Shown: piece by piece, positions 1 through 11,505 of the stretch | How the letters are laid out: each line of letters begins with the position of its first letter | How positions within the stretch are numbered: the first letter of the stretch is position 1 | Assembly (NCBI GenBank): GCA_005406025.1 | Contig: BGZK01000181.1 | Coordinates: forward strand, 434,001-498,000 | Direction of reading: 5' to 3' | DNA from: Eumeta japonica | Taxonomy: Eukaryota; Arthropoda; Insecta; Lepidoptera; Psychidae | DNA: 64,000 nt | Translations under genes and position numbers: made by a program | The notes under the pieces: model-generated | Databases searched by the model: none | Told to the model about the DNA's origin: nothing | The model's input: the letters and a program-made list of their open reading frames with translations, nothing else

Positions 1-1689
1 ACTTGTGAATCGGTGACAGCTAAAAATTTCTATTAAGAACTAGAGACGGCGCCATAAAAGATGGACGGTCTGAACTTCAACACGCTCGTTTATGATGTCG
101 GAACTAAATGGAGAATCGTAAAATGATATCTAGGAAACTACTTCGTGAGCGTTTTATGACGCCGTTCTTTAATTGGCACTCGTTGGCGAACTTTTTATGG
201 TCCATGAAGCAGCAGCGCGTCAAAGGAGTATCTAAACGGTAGACGATTTAAACCTCATTACGATAATAAATAATGTAATCTATTCGATTCGTTCCTCCTT
301 TCGATTTCCGATTCTTTTTCCGTAATTCAATTTTCAGATATTACACATTTTTGAGCCCGTCAGAAATATTGATGATTGTGTAATTTTGCATGAAATTTAA
401 TGTTTTTTTTTATTTTCAGCTTGATTTTATATATGTACATCGTAAAAAACATCGAAAAATTTTCAACATTTTTGATATGATAACGTCTTCTAAATCGATG
501 AACGCCGGTTGCACGCACGAATAAGCATGACTCATTGTCGCGTTCCGCCTGAGCCGAGTGTGCGAGCGAGAGCGCGGAACAATAGAGAGGCCGATCGGCC
601 TAAGCGTTCGGCTTGTGACGCATCTATCTCTTTACTGTATAATTTAAGTAGAAAAATATTTGAATTAACGAGTGCAAATAAATGTCAATTTCTCGAAAAC
701 ATTGTCATTTTCAATTAACTCCGTCTTGATAATTCAGTGTTAATAATTCAATACAATACATAAAAGAATACAATTTTTCATCAATGTTTTCTTATGACAT
801 TATCACGTAAAATTAGCATCCGTAAACCGACTTTACAGACAACCAGTTTTTTAATATAGGCCAATCCTGCATCAGATTGACTTGTCAACTGTCAATAGAT
901 CACGTTTAAAATCGTTTTTAAAAACAAAAGCTTGCGAGTACTCTTTATCTGATGAGTGAAATGCTTATGGAACCATGACCTAAATACGGCCATCTACGCC
1001 TTACATCTTGAAACAAGTAAGTAAATTAAAATATGTAGGGTACTTCACATTGATTTAGAATCATATTTGACAAGAAAAAAGGTCTCGCAGTACAAATAAA
1101 GAAAAAAAAATAAACATCGATAATTGGTCGTGTAAGAGCAAATTCAAAATTGAACGGAGGGGGTATTGGGTCATCGAAACGTTAATTCGCTGGACAAAAT
1201 GCAATAGTGGAAGCTGATACAGACGTCTGTATTTCGTGAGTGTGGTATTTCACAGATCGAGCCTAGTCTCAATCGGTAAAGTACCACCATCAAACTTAGC
1301 CTAAAATGAGTTATAATTCTGTATTAAAGTATCATATATTTTGTATTTTTATCAGCATATAGATACGTCTGTCTCAAATGTCGTTTGTGTTTGAAACACT
1401 TGTCTTAATGTTGCCGTCAGAAGCGAAAATCGTGACGCCTGGCGGATGTCTACGCACTTATAAAACTCTACCGCCCAGTACAAATCTAAGCGACCAATTA
1501 TAAACTAAGCTTCAACAATCTCGGGTATGAGATTTTTTTTTTCATTTTCGCACTCGGTGGTGTTCCACCCAATCATGTCAACTGCCACTTACGCGAGACT
1601 CTGAATAGGATGACAAACTTTTAACAAACAACTTACGCCTAAGGCGTTAGCGAATAAGCGGTTTTAGCGAGAAAAGCTCGTATTGTTTA
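1..1689. other. non-coding stretch with CpG-rich patch
   Basis: No supported gene. The sequence is AT-rich apart from a CpG-rich patch at about 505-625. That patch carries a 7-bp inverted repeat (GTTCCGC at 542-548, GCGGAAC at 574-580). The 69-codon ORF over the patch has no recognisable domain and is not called. Confidence 0.4.
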
Positions 1690-1876
1690 CATTTAATTGC
1701 TGTACCCGACGGGATACGGTACGGCGCACGAGCGACTTCGAAGCCGGCGTTCGAATAAATTCATAATTCCGTAACGCAATCACATCACACATGCGCCGTC
1801 GATTACATGCCGAGTATATTGCATTGGGACGCAAAATTAATTCGCTGCAACGCTTAAAAATTATATGTTTTAAGGT
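1690..1876 (+). promoter_or_regulatory. CpG-rich region upstream of candidate first exon
   Basis: CpG density is high at about 1700-1850, in contrast to the AT-rich surroundings, and continues into the GC-rich ORF that follows. This is the composition expected at an insect promoter or 5' UTR. No TATA box or initiator can be assigned with confidence, so the call rests on composition and position only. Confidence 0.25.
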
Positions 1877-2085
1877 ATGAGGTGCTCTAAGGTGCAGTTT
1901 GGTAAACGCCCAACCGAGTTAGCAAAAGCTTCTCATTACCGTTACAGCGGCCGCGCGGCGGTCGCTTTAGCGGCCGCGGGCGCCGCCGCGGTCACCGGCG
2001 CCCTTTATCAGCATTATGCGAGCGCAGATAGCGGCGCGCTGCGCACTCCGCGAGTGCTCTACGGGACCCACGCGCAGCTACCGCG
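1877..2085 (+). CDS. candidate first coding exon, possible mitochondrial-type N-terminus
   Basis: An ATG at 1877 opens a frame that stays open to a TAA at 2087-2089. A possible splice donor (GTAATG) begins at 2086, so the exon would end at 2085. The predicted ~70 residues are basic at the start (RCSKVQFGKR), have no acidic residue before the middle, and then carry a small hydrophobic Ala/Gly/Val-rich segment (around residues 28-45) followed by YQHYASAD. That shape resembles a mitochondrial presequence plus membrane anchor. GC content is far above the flanks, with strong GC-ending codons in the hydrophobic part. I recognise no family and could not find a second exon. A long overlapping minus-strand ORF (1992-2327) reflects the same GC-rich DNA. 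It may be a real first exon, a 5' UTR or a chance GC-rich ORF. Confidence 0.3.
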
Positions 2086-2420
2086 GTAATGGATGTGGCA
2101 TCGATAGGAAAAGTTACGCATTTGTTTACAGTCGATTCAATTTGTTTGCTCACGCATCGTATGGCGGTCGTTGAATGCACGGGACGTTTCTTAACAGAAT
2201 GCACCGGATAAGAATTTTGACCACACACGAACGCGGTCGTGTGTCCCGCGGTCGTCGGTACACCTCGATCCGCGCTGATCCGCCGCGGAGTGCTCGAGGG
2301 CCTTAACTTTGAGCCCCAAAATTCCACTTAATAAAGAATGTTTGTAGGAGGATATGCCATTGCGTTGGAGTTATAGAAACCTGACATAGAAATGCGTTTG
2401 TATTTATGTATTATACCGTA

Positions 2421-2468
2421 CGAATTGTGTTTCAACACAATTCGACCGTTTTACTTCAGTAAAACGGT
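2421..2468. repeat. two back-to-back perfect hairpins
   Basis: Two adjacent perfect inverted repeats, each with 11-bp arms and a 2-nt TC loop. The first is CGAATTGTGTT (2421-2431) with AACACAATTCG (2434-2444). The second is ACCGTTTTACT (2445-2455) with AGTAAAACGGT (2458-2468). They abut with no spacer and their arms are unrelated in sequence. No run of U follows that would suggest an RNA terminator. Confidence 0.85.
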
Positions 2469-2889
2469 TTCCTTTGAAGTATGTCTTAACAAAAATAAGA
2501 TTGTATCCATCACTTTTGAAGACTTAAAATTCATCATCATTAGAATTTGTTGAATTTGTAAAACTTTACTAAAGGGTTTATTTTTGGTGAAAAACTAAAT
2601 GAGAAAATTAAAAAAAAAACATGATTTTGTAAAATTGAATTAAAAAACGAAAATGAAATGGTGTAAAAATAGTTAATCACATATTAGCAATATTTGCAGT
2701 AGAGGGCATCATATTCAGGTTTCCTTACTGGCTGCAACTCTTGTTACAATGGTTGTCAGCCTTCTCTTTTTATAATATTTTTAAAATGATAACATTTTTA
2801 GATATAATATGCATATATATATATGATGTGTGTGTGGACGTACGCATAAATTAATATCTTTTAGAATTCGGAGATTAATAAGTCTGGGA

Positions 2890-4735
2890 TATAAACGAAG
2901 TTTCTTAAATTAACAGCAGTTTGAAAGACGAGCTAAAATAGGCCAAAAATACATTGACATATACGAAAATGAGAGCTATAAGTTGTGTAAAAATAATAAA
3001 GAAGGAAATAAAAGTACGTTATGACAGGCGATTCTCGAATAATTTCTGGGCAAACAAAAATTTTTTGGAATACTATGAGAAATACCCAAAAAAATCCCGA
3101 GATATCACATTCAATTCCAACATAATGAATGTTTACTGAATGAGGAAAGTCATATAAAAATTCAATGGAAAAATTTTTTCGAAAGTGTTTTTGCATGTGA
3201 GCAATATATTTGCAGTTGTTATATGTATGTTATTGCAACTGAATATATGAATGACGATAAAAATAAAACTACGATGGGTAAAATTATGAAAGCATTAAAA
3301 CGTATGAGAGTTGAAAAACCTGGCAAATATGATGCGGTCTCGTTAGGGGTACGCTCAGGGGCAGTGGCTGAAGGGCGAATCGATCCTGCTATACCACTTC
3401 TTTAATTTATCAAATCATTTATGCTGGAAATTTGATAGGGTCGCTAATGACTGCCGCAAAGCCGTTATTGTTCATTTCTATAAAAGGAAAGGTTCACGCA
3501 GGTTTGCACGAACTATCGCTCTATGAGTTTTTTCAGCGTCGTTGACAAACTGCATGCAAAAATCATTATTGTCAGTGTTGCGAATGAGACTCAAAAAGAT
3601 CTGGCATGTACAAGTGGGATTTCTGAAAGGGTGGAACGACATTACGGTTAATTTTAAGGTTCTTACGTATTTTCGTAGATTTATAAAAAAATTACGATAG
3701 AGTGAAAAGGAATGATCTATGAAGGACTCTATTCATGTATTGTGTGAATAGTGGATTGATATCGACATTGAAATCTCTATACAGAGACATCGGTACCTGC
3801 GTTAAGATAGATGGGGCATACTCTGATTGATTTGAAATCCGGGGTGTCAGTTATGGATGTGTAGCTTGTAGCTTCATCGTGGCATCGTGAAAGAATATGA
3901 GTGAGTGCCAAGAATGGATGAGCTGTCTGTCAAGTGTCTCCTAGACGCCGACGCACAAGTAATCCTTGCGCCGTCGACGTGCAAGTTGCAGGAGATGGCA
4001 ATTAAAATATATGATTCTGTTAAGAAAAGAGGTATGAAAGTAAATTTTAGTTGGATTAAAATCTCAACGTTAAAAAAAAGTAAAAGCGTAATGAATACGA
4101 TTTACAAAGAAGGTGGGAGAGTTAAAATAAATAAGTGAAAAAGTATGTATTTTTGGGTAGTTTTATTACAAATAGATGGTAAACATTGAATAAAGAGATA
4201 CTGAACGAAGAATGAATGCGGTAAATAACATAAATGGTATTTTGCTTGCTATACCGAACAGTATTTTTTTTAAAACTAACGCGTTTGATTATCCAGAATG
4301 GCGTCTTGATCCCTACACTGACACGTACGGAAGTGAATGTATAATGTAATATGGCAAAAGAAAAATGAAGGAATAATGAGTGCAATGGCAATGCGATCTC
4401 GTAGTTTGTGTGGCTGTGGAGGTGGACGTGGGCGCGGTGGTGTCGGGGAGCGGAGGTGTTTGAAAGGAGGCGCAGCGACGAGAGGAGGAATGTATGTTGT
4501 GGTGCTTGGGTTATCTGGAAAGTATGACATGAAGTGAACTGTCAGAACAAATCTATAGAGCGAATGTGTGGGATGGAAAGGTTGGCAAGAGATGCTTTGG
4601 AAAGCTATTAAAAAGAAGCCAAAACCCACGAGCTTGCATGAAAAGTTTGATAGATGTCAGTTTAACAAAAGAGATGTGCAAAAATTGTACCATGTTGAAA
4701 TCTGTAGTTTCTGCATAAATTTTTGATCAATGTCA
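2890..4735 (+). mobile_element. degenerate RTE-like non-LTR retrotransposon (ORF2 remnant)
   Basis: Several short frames in plus order match the linker, RT and C-terminal parts of a multicopy lepidopteran RTE-like LINE. 2954-3139 holds the basic linker, with FSNNFWANKNFLEYYEKYPK. 3223-3405 holds the start of RT, with IMKALKRMRVEKPGKYDAVS. Near 3460 a frame reads DCRKAVIVPLYKGKGS-like residues. 3905-4138 holds the catalytic region, where the expected YADD is read as LDADAQVILAPS. 4140-4170 gives KKYVFLGSF. 4555-4735 gives the C-terminal tail. Stops and frameshifts separate every block, so the copy is dead. A second fragment of the family lies at 21105-21830 and supports the assignment. The clade name is by resemblance, and the 5' end with the endonuclease is not visible. 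Confidence 0.75.
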
Positions 4736-4941
4736 GGTTAAATTGCTTTTTTAAATTCATACCCTAAACTTGTGATATAAATTATTAATAAATGAGAGTA
4801 ATCTATTTTTATGAATCCGAAAATTGCCGTCTCTAATACGGACCGAATCAAGTTTCCCACATCCAGACGAATACTCAACTCGACACTCGGTTACGTTAAT
4901 GCACAGCGCTAAAACTTATTAAGAACTGCGAAAATAAAAGC

Positions 4942-4961
4942 GGTCGGCGCGCGCGCCGACC
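4942..4961. repeat. 20-bp perfect palindrome in CpG island
   Basis: A self-complementary sequence centred on GCGCGCGC, with GGTCGG at one end and CCGACC at the other, sits in a short CpG-rich block (4905-5040) within AT-rich DNA. A cruciform or a dimeric protein site is possible. No function can be read from the sequence. Confidence 0.7.
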
Positions 4962-5531
4962 CCGAGGCCGCATCTTAGTGTCGTCCTTACGACTGTTTAT
5001 CGGCTGTTTACGGCCCGGCGGTGCCTCGCACCGATAAATTTAACGTTATCGAAACGCCTAAATAATTACATATCTTCACTTTTTTTTTAATATATTCCGT
5101 GCTTTTGGACCTCATTCAAGTTTTACCTTTACAGTTTTACAATCTCAAAATAAAAACTGTTCTAAAGTTCATAATTTATAACACCTTTATTACTCTCAGT
5201 TGCTTTATTAATCTACCAAAAAGGGTTTTATGAAACAACAGCTTGTTTAATTAAAAACAATATGTGCAGCGCTAATGTAATTATCGAATTATAGGCATAC
5301 CAGTTTGGTATCGCCTTTAACTTTTGAAAAGCAGAATTCGAAATTAAAAAAAATGTACAGAAAACTTAAGTTTATTCAAACGATACATCATAGCACATGC
5401 TAAGTGACAAGTATTTCCTACTGTACCATTTTAATTTTTAAAGTTTTGAAATATATTTCTTTTAATCCCTAAAAACTGTCATATGCACGTAATGATTCGT
5501 TCTAAAATAAGTTTTTAAATAGACCTAAAAC

Positions 5532-5564
5532 TATATTTTAAATCAAATTTCGATTTAAAATATA
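5532..5564. repeat. perfect hairpin, 13-bp arms
   Basis: TATATTTTAAATC (5532-5544) is the exact reverse complement of GATTTAAAATATA (5552-5564), with a 7-nt loop. It is AT-rich, so chance is less unlikely than for the GC-containing hairpins elsewhere in the window. Confidence 0.7.
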
Positions 5565-7050
5565 ATATTAAGGAAAACTCGTAATAAAATACAATCGTCT
5601 CACTTTTATTTATAAGTAAAAAGAAAATATTTACATGGATAAAATCTCTGTTAAAGACTGCACTCATGAGCAGTGCAAGCACGTTAAAAGTTTAATTTGA
5701 AAAATAATTTAGGAATTTTTAGGGTTGCATACTCTAAAGAAAAAACAATTACAAATTGTAATGAGGGTTAGGCGTCTGTATGTCCGTCTGTATATAACAA
5801 TTATTTTTTTTTCAATTTGCTTGCTATCATTTTGGGATTCGACACATCTATAAAAATGCTTCGGCTGCATTTATTCACAGTGAAGAGATTTCAAATTCTT
5901 AAACGTCTTCTATGAACTTTTTGTTAATTTATACAGCAGCTTAAGAATATTTTTTTTGTTATCTACATTTCGGGTATATAATTAACAGACGATGATTTAA
6001 TTACTAAAAATTATTATTTTTAATTTTTAGTTTTATTGACTTTTGATTTTCGCTTTCTTCCTTATTCCCGAAATAAATAACACAAATTGTCAGTGAACAG
6101 GATGGTCATAGCAACTACTATAAAAAGATTAAAATGGGCTTTCTAACATTCACCTACAGTAAACACTTATCTAACTAATTAATTTCTAAAGAACCACTAA
6201 AATATCATATTGTACGAAACCTCGGGTACGAGACTGATTCGTAATTGACCGATTTTATCGAGAGCATTCTCGAAATTTTACTTTAAAATCGAGATTTCAG
6301 CACGATATCTTTATTCATCATTAGCGACTGATGTTTTTGAATTAGCAAACGTATTTAATCGCGGAAGAACAGCATAGACATGGGCGGGTTCAAAACGCAG
6401 AAATTTCGGATTGAGAGTCGAGCGCGTGGCCATTCAACGACCTTTGCTTATTTTTTTAAGCTTTTCATTACAAGTGCCGCCCCCCACAACAAAGCGCCCC
6501 CCACAACGAAGACTTCACGCACTCTCAAATTTATCTGAACCGTTAAATCCGACGTCAGTGCTGGCGCCGAGCGCGCGCGTCGTGATCTGGTCGCAGGGTT
6601 TAATCCGTCGGAAATATTTTTTACAAACAGTCTCATAAAACGCGGTTTATCTTAAAGTAGTAAGACCTGCAGGTGTAAGAGCGTTCTCTCTGTTCGAACT
6701 GAGCTGACGCAATGCTCTGACGGTTTGAAAGAAATTTTAAATCTCAACGAACGGTCAAATCGTCTCTGCACAGACGAACTGTTCGGCTTTTGGTTTTTAT
6801 CTCATTGTAGTGCACACGTGGAGAAAAAAATTAACTGTTTAACTGTTGATTTTATAAATATATCGAAATTCTGCCAAAGCTTTTAGAAATAAAATGACAT
6901 ATTGTTATCTCAACATCTTCTTATGTATCGTAAAGAACGTAATTGAGCACTGTTAGAAAAAGTTTAAAAATAGAGAAGAACGCCGACTAAAAGTACTTAA
7001 TAGGAAACAATAACTTACAAACAACTTTCTATATGAATAATAATAGTGTA

Positions 7051-7169
7051 TTGTGCAAAGAGTGCGGTAAGTGGTCAATTGCCCGCGAGAGCGAAGTTGA
7101 GCGCACGAGCAAAGCGAGTGAGTTCATTTGCTCAAGTGGGCAATCGACGACACCGCACGAATTGCACAA
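7051..7169. repeat. 119-bp foldback element (MITE-like)
   Basis: An interrupted inverted repeat is built from three paired blocks in mirrored order. TTGTGCAA (7051) pairs with TTGCACAA (7162). GTGCGGT (7062) pairs with ACCGCAC (7152). ATTGCCC (7078) pairs with GGGCAAT (7138). The centre is rich in GAGCGAA/GAGCAAA motifs. The symmetry and sharp GC contrast suggest a short foldback or MITE. No target duplication was established. Confidence 0.6.
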
Positions 7170-7599
7170 ATTATTTTTTATTACAAATGCAGAGATAAAT
7201 TTTGTGTAAAGCTGGAGCCAGAAGAGAAGCTATATTCACTACTATTTATCTTACTGAACTTAGTAACAAGGTTTATTTTTTTCAAAATTGAAAGAAATAA
7301 TTAATTTTACTAACCCAAAAATAATTTTCATATAACATTTAATACTTGCTATATAATTTTGTATAACATTTATTATTTAACATTTTTTATGCATTAAACT
7401 TAAAATAATGAGAATAAAGATAAAAAGACGCTATGAGCACATTGGTATAGAATTTGCTAGAATATTAAAAGCAGTATTTTCAATATTTTTCATCAACTAT
7501 GAGTGAACATTGAGAACCATTTATAAAATTGTTCTTAAAGCACTAGGTTTTGCTCGCGGCTCTGCCTACGCTTTGTCTTGTACATAACTTCATCACGAA

Positions 7600-7950
7600 A
7601 TCAAGATCCCGCTCGTTATCCCGTTCTCGATTCTGAGCTCAGTCCCATTTGTGTTCTCAATTTCAATTTCTTAAATTCTTGCTTCCGATCACATTCCCGT
7701 TTTTGATTCCGATTCCGGTCTTCATCTGAGGAGATTCCAATTCCGTTCTCGATCGCAATCCCGCTTTGAATTTTAATCACAGTACTACTTTTCAATCCAA
7801 TTACACTCACACTCCTAATTATAGTTTTGATCCTACGTTCGATTTTGACCTTGATCTCATTTTCGACTTATATCCCGGTCTTGACTTTTAATTCTAATTC
7901 TCGTCCTTCCTACAATTTCGACTTACTATCGGCTACGGTTCTGATTTGGA
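7600..7950. repeat. degenerate short-period (GATTCCG/TTCTCGATC) simple repeat
   Basis: For about 350 bp the plus strand is built from imperfect 6- to 12-nt words such as GATTCCG, GATCCCG, TTCTCGATT and TTCCGATTCC. It is a decayed minisatellite or cryptic simple repeat with strong strand asymmetry (pyrimidine-rich on plus). The ORFs across it (7616-7810 minus and 7827-8018 plus) are by-products of this repetition, as their low-complexity products show. Confidence 0.6.
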
Positions 7951-7989
7951 CGAAATCTGTAACAAATGCTAGTAGTGACAAAGTAAAAT

Positions 7990-8760
7990 TTGAGCTACAT
8001 TATTTAAGGATAGTATAGCTTTCAATGAGTGAAAGAATTCCTAAAATAATTAGTGGAAGAAGTATGAAGCCAAGTTTTTTTTGTGTAAGCTACTCATTCG
8101 CGCATAAAATTTACAGCTAGTTTCACAGTAACTTAATAAATGATTTAAGTAAGCAAAAGAAAAAACGGACAAAATACATGTAGCGGTTTCGATTTTCCAT
8201 AAAACAATTCATTTCTCATATCATCCTCTTCGAGTTATTTTTCTAAAAATGATACATGTTATTTTCCATTTTTAATAAGCAGATAAAATATAAGTTTTGT
8301 TGTCTTTAGTTTTAGCGGTTTCGTTTTTTATACAAAAACTTTAACCCCGATTCCACTCTTTTATATCATTATTTTTTATTAATAATGAATAACTAAAACT
8401 TTCATTCTAACATAAATACCTTCAATTTTTCCATACAACATTTCATCCTCTATTTTTCTCTTTCAAGGATATTATAAAAAAAACAATACACGATTTTTTT
8501 TTTATTTCTGTAACTAAGTAAATGTTAAGTGTGATATCTGTAGTTTTAACAGTTGCGATTTTCTATACAAAAGTATTTCATGTTTTCACCTCTTAAGGGG
8601 TGGAATTCTTAAAAATCTCTCTTTAGTGCTCGCCTATGATATGAGAGAAATTTCCCTGTAATATGTCAGTTTCTAGAACCCTTCATTTAGGCTATGCATT
8701 TATATATCAGCCAGTCAGTTTACTCTTTTATATATATATATACACTACTTTGTTGAGGGG
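7990..8760. repeat. decayed dispersed lepidopteran repeats ending in (TA)n
   Basis: Several near-repeated phrases occur: TAGCGGTTTCG... at 8180 and 8313, a TTTTCACCTCTTAAGGGGTGGAATT-type block at 8581, and CAGCCAGTCAGTTTACTC before a TA microsatellite at 8730-8745. These resemble the 3' ends of common non-autonomous repeats in moth and butterfly genomes (from memory of such genomes; no search was run). The start at 7990 (TTAAGGATAGTATAGCTTTC) resembles another repeat of this kind. There is no coding capacity. Confidence 0.45.
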
Positions 8761-9329
8761 ATGGAGAATACAGTTTGCCGATTTCTTAATTTTTTCATTT
8801 TTTGCACGCAAATCCTAGTCTACATATACCCCTTTTCACATATTCCAACATGTATGCATTTGCAACCCTTAACGAGAGGCTGGTGGAAACGTTTCCATTT
8901 TTTTAATTTTTCTATGTTTATATGCAAAGGCCAGACTACATGTCAAATTTTAGTCTTTTAGGATTATGGGAAGTAACCTAGAGGTTTTGATCATCATCAA
9001 TCAGTCAATACAGAGTCAGTTACGAAATCAACGCTTTAGATACCGAAAATTCTACAACCATATCTAAAATAACATATAAATAAAACCCAAAACTAAATGT
9101 TTAAGCTAGATAAATCTGCTTAGAACATCTGATCTTGGAAATCTCAACAGTGAGATTGATGATATGACGTTTCAAAAATATGACGAAACGCTTCCAGAAA
9201 ATGGAGGTAGTACTCCGCTCTCTTTTAGATGGTCTTGACGGGGGCACTACCCCCGGTATAACCAGAGTACCCCCGAAAAAAAAAATGGAGAAAAAGTTAG
9301 ACCTGAAGCGAAAATATAGTAGTATAATA
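8761..9329. other. non-coding stretch
   Basis: No gene is supported. A 66-codon ORF (8761-8961) is low-complexity and hydrophobic with no domain. A GC-rich island at 9230-9275 (GGGGGCACTACCCCCGG) forms a short local foldback just left of the mariner copy. Confidence 0.35.
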
Positions 9330-10341
9330 TAAGGTCGGGGAAAAAGTTTTTTCGTTTTTGATATACAAATTGAAGATAATTTTTCATCATATATTATTTA
9401 TATTTAATTATAATATATGCCATTTTGTTCAATATCGCTCTAGAAATTTGGGACCTCTGGTCAAAAAAATCGACAGGTAGTTTTGAACGTCCTCTTTTGA
9501 TGTTAACCTAACACTACCTAAAGAATTCTGAAGAAACCGAAACAACCGAAAATCTGAGAGTGGGTTTACTGAGTGGCTAAAGTTGTATGTGGTATGGCGT
9601 TATCATGGTGAAAAACAACATCCTTAGTATTGATTCATTCCGGCCGTTTTTTCTCAACTTCTTGCCTAAATCAGCTGTTGGCAGTAGAGATCCGATTTGA
9701 TGGTTTTGCCCGGCGGTACAAGCTTATAATGAATAATTCCCTTCCAATCCCACGATACACGTAGCATCATTTATTCCGAGTTAATCCGGGTTTCCCTACA
9801 GTCTGTAGAGCTTGTTTATCTTTTAAGTATTTAGTTTTTCACATGTTCTTGTCGTAGGCAATCCATTTTTCATCATCAGTGATCAGACTTTTCAAATACA
9901 TTTTGGTTTTATTACACTTCAATAGAGAATTGCAAATGACTACACAATTCATTAAATTTCTTTTAGTAAGCTAATGTGAAACCTAAGTATCGAGCTTTTT
10001 TGTATATACAGCCTTTTTAAAATAGGTCAAAACTATTTTGTGGTCAATCATTAGCAGTTCAGCTATGTTGTAAGAACTAATATGTCGGTCTTGCTCTACT
10101 TTTTCAAAAAAGGCTTGGTTAATCTAACCTTTTTCCAAAATAGATTCACTCATTTTGGTGGATAGAAAAACAACAGAAAAATGGTGGGACACCATTTTTA
10201 ACATTTATTTTTATTTTTTTTTTAATGTCGTCTATTTAATGATATCAAAACTTGCTAAATACAAACGGTCCAACCAAAGCGATTTTACTGCAACATTTTA
10301 CATTATCTTATAGATACGAAAAAACTTTTTCTCTGACCTAA
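9330..10341 (-). mobile_element. mariner element with internal deletion (copy 1)
   Basis: Terminal inverted repeats are clear. The left end reads TAAGGTCGGGGAAAAAGTTT. The reverse complement of the right end reads TTAGGTCAGAGAAAAAGTTT. Each end is flanked by TA (9328-9329 and 10342-10343), the mariner target duplication. The minus strand encodes transposase fragments: an ATG near 10155 (MSESILEK), an IAELLMIDHKIVL segment, ITDDEKWIAYDKN carrying the first catalytic Asp, and VVFHHDNAIPHTTLAT carrying the second. Stops interrupt every block. At 1012 bp it is shorter than a ~1.3-kb mariner, and most of the N-terminal DNA-binding region is missing. It is the same subfamily as copy 2 (12486-13742), in opposite orientation. 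Confidence 0.85.
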
Positions 10342-11505
10342 TATATTAAAAGGCTAAAAGAAAAAAATGTTTTTCGAACTTTAGTTCCTAATATTATTAC
10401 GAACTGTGCTCACAAGCCAAAAACAAAACTACGAAATAATTCCCCTATAGAAGAGGTACCTGAAAAAAGAATTCTCTAAAAAAAGTCGTTCCGCTCGTCC
10501 CGCCTTTGCCCCTGTTGGCACTTTGGAGGAGTGTCTACATTTTATTTTTAAATAGGTTTATTTAATGGAGTAGAATTTTCGAGAAGCAATAAATCTCGTT
10601 TGCTTAATTCAGACATGCTTATGATTTGTTTATTCGATACAATACAACAGTCGGCGGATAAATAGTGAAGTACAAGCGCGTAGGAGTTGAGTTTTATTTC
10701 TGCAATTATTACATTCGCAAGTCAAATGCGATCAACGACAAGTGCTCAACTGGTTCCGTAGCGATTACGATAGTAACGTTACGTAGCGTAACCATAGGCA
10801 GAGCACGTATATTTACATACCTCTTTTCTTGCTTCACTGACATCCATAAATCACTTAATCTTATAGGTTTCAGATGTTTAAATGTCGTCCTTGTTCAATT
10901 TATACTTCCAATTACATATATATTAGACCGAAAAATGCATAACCTTATTTTGTATTGTAATTTAATTTAACAAAAAAAGGCATATTACATAGGTAGCACA
11001 CTACTTTATCAATTGACTACTGAAGCTTAGTTCATTCGCGTCCAAGCACGTACACAGCGAATTAGTACACATTTCACGGGTTCAAATTCACATAGGAATT
11101 TAAGTGAGTTAACTTCCGCGTGCGAAGTTTCCAGCTACTTCCTTTGCTCCGGCCCCTCGAACTCTTAACTCGAAGAAATCGGAAATTCAGAGAGATAAGA
11201 AGGCCGCATATGTCAGAACTATTTCAACGAACTATTTATATAGTATCTATTCTGACGTTACAAGGTGAGAATATTGATTTGTTTGTCTGTTTGTCCATGA
11301 GAATCGACTACAAAAACGGCTGTACTAATTTCGCAATAAAATACTCTCATTACATACCGGATACTCACAGCGTTACGAAGAATCTAGGCATTTTGTAACT
11401 ACAACCAGATAGATATTATAGACAGTTTAGAAGTTGTCGAAGTGAACGTGAGCACCAAATCCTCTATTCGGGAATTATATAATTTGAGTATTGCATTACT
11501 TAAAT
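10342..11505. other. non-coding stretch between mariner and hAT-like element
   Basis: Two ORFs of about 100 codons (10665-10970 and 11120-11398) show no domain, no codon bias and no homologous phrase that I recognise. They are treated as chance. No repeat boundary was found. Confidence 0.3.

Larger units (their letters stand above)
4736..7050. other. non-coding stretch with CpG patches
   Basis: No supported gene. A CpG-rich patch at about 4905-5040 contains the 20-bp perfect GC palindrome at 4942-4961. A second GC-rich stretch lies at about 6530-6790. Both could be promoters or decayed repeats. The remainder is AT-rich DNA with no coding signal. Confidence 0.4.

Noticed and set aside
1992..2327. 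111-codon minus ORF in the GC-rich block
   Set aside because: Arg/Ala-rich product typical of the antisense of a CpG island; no domain. The plus-strand frame has a better start and composition.
4276..4629. 117-codon minus ORF rich in Pro/Arg
   Set aside because: Antisense of the decayed RTE-like LINE, whose plus-strand frames explain the sequence.
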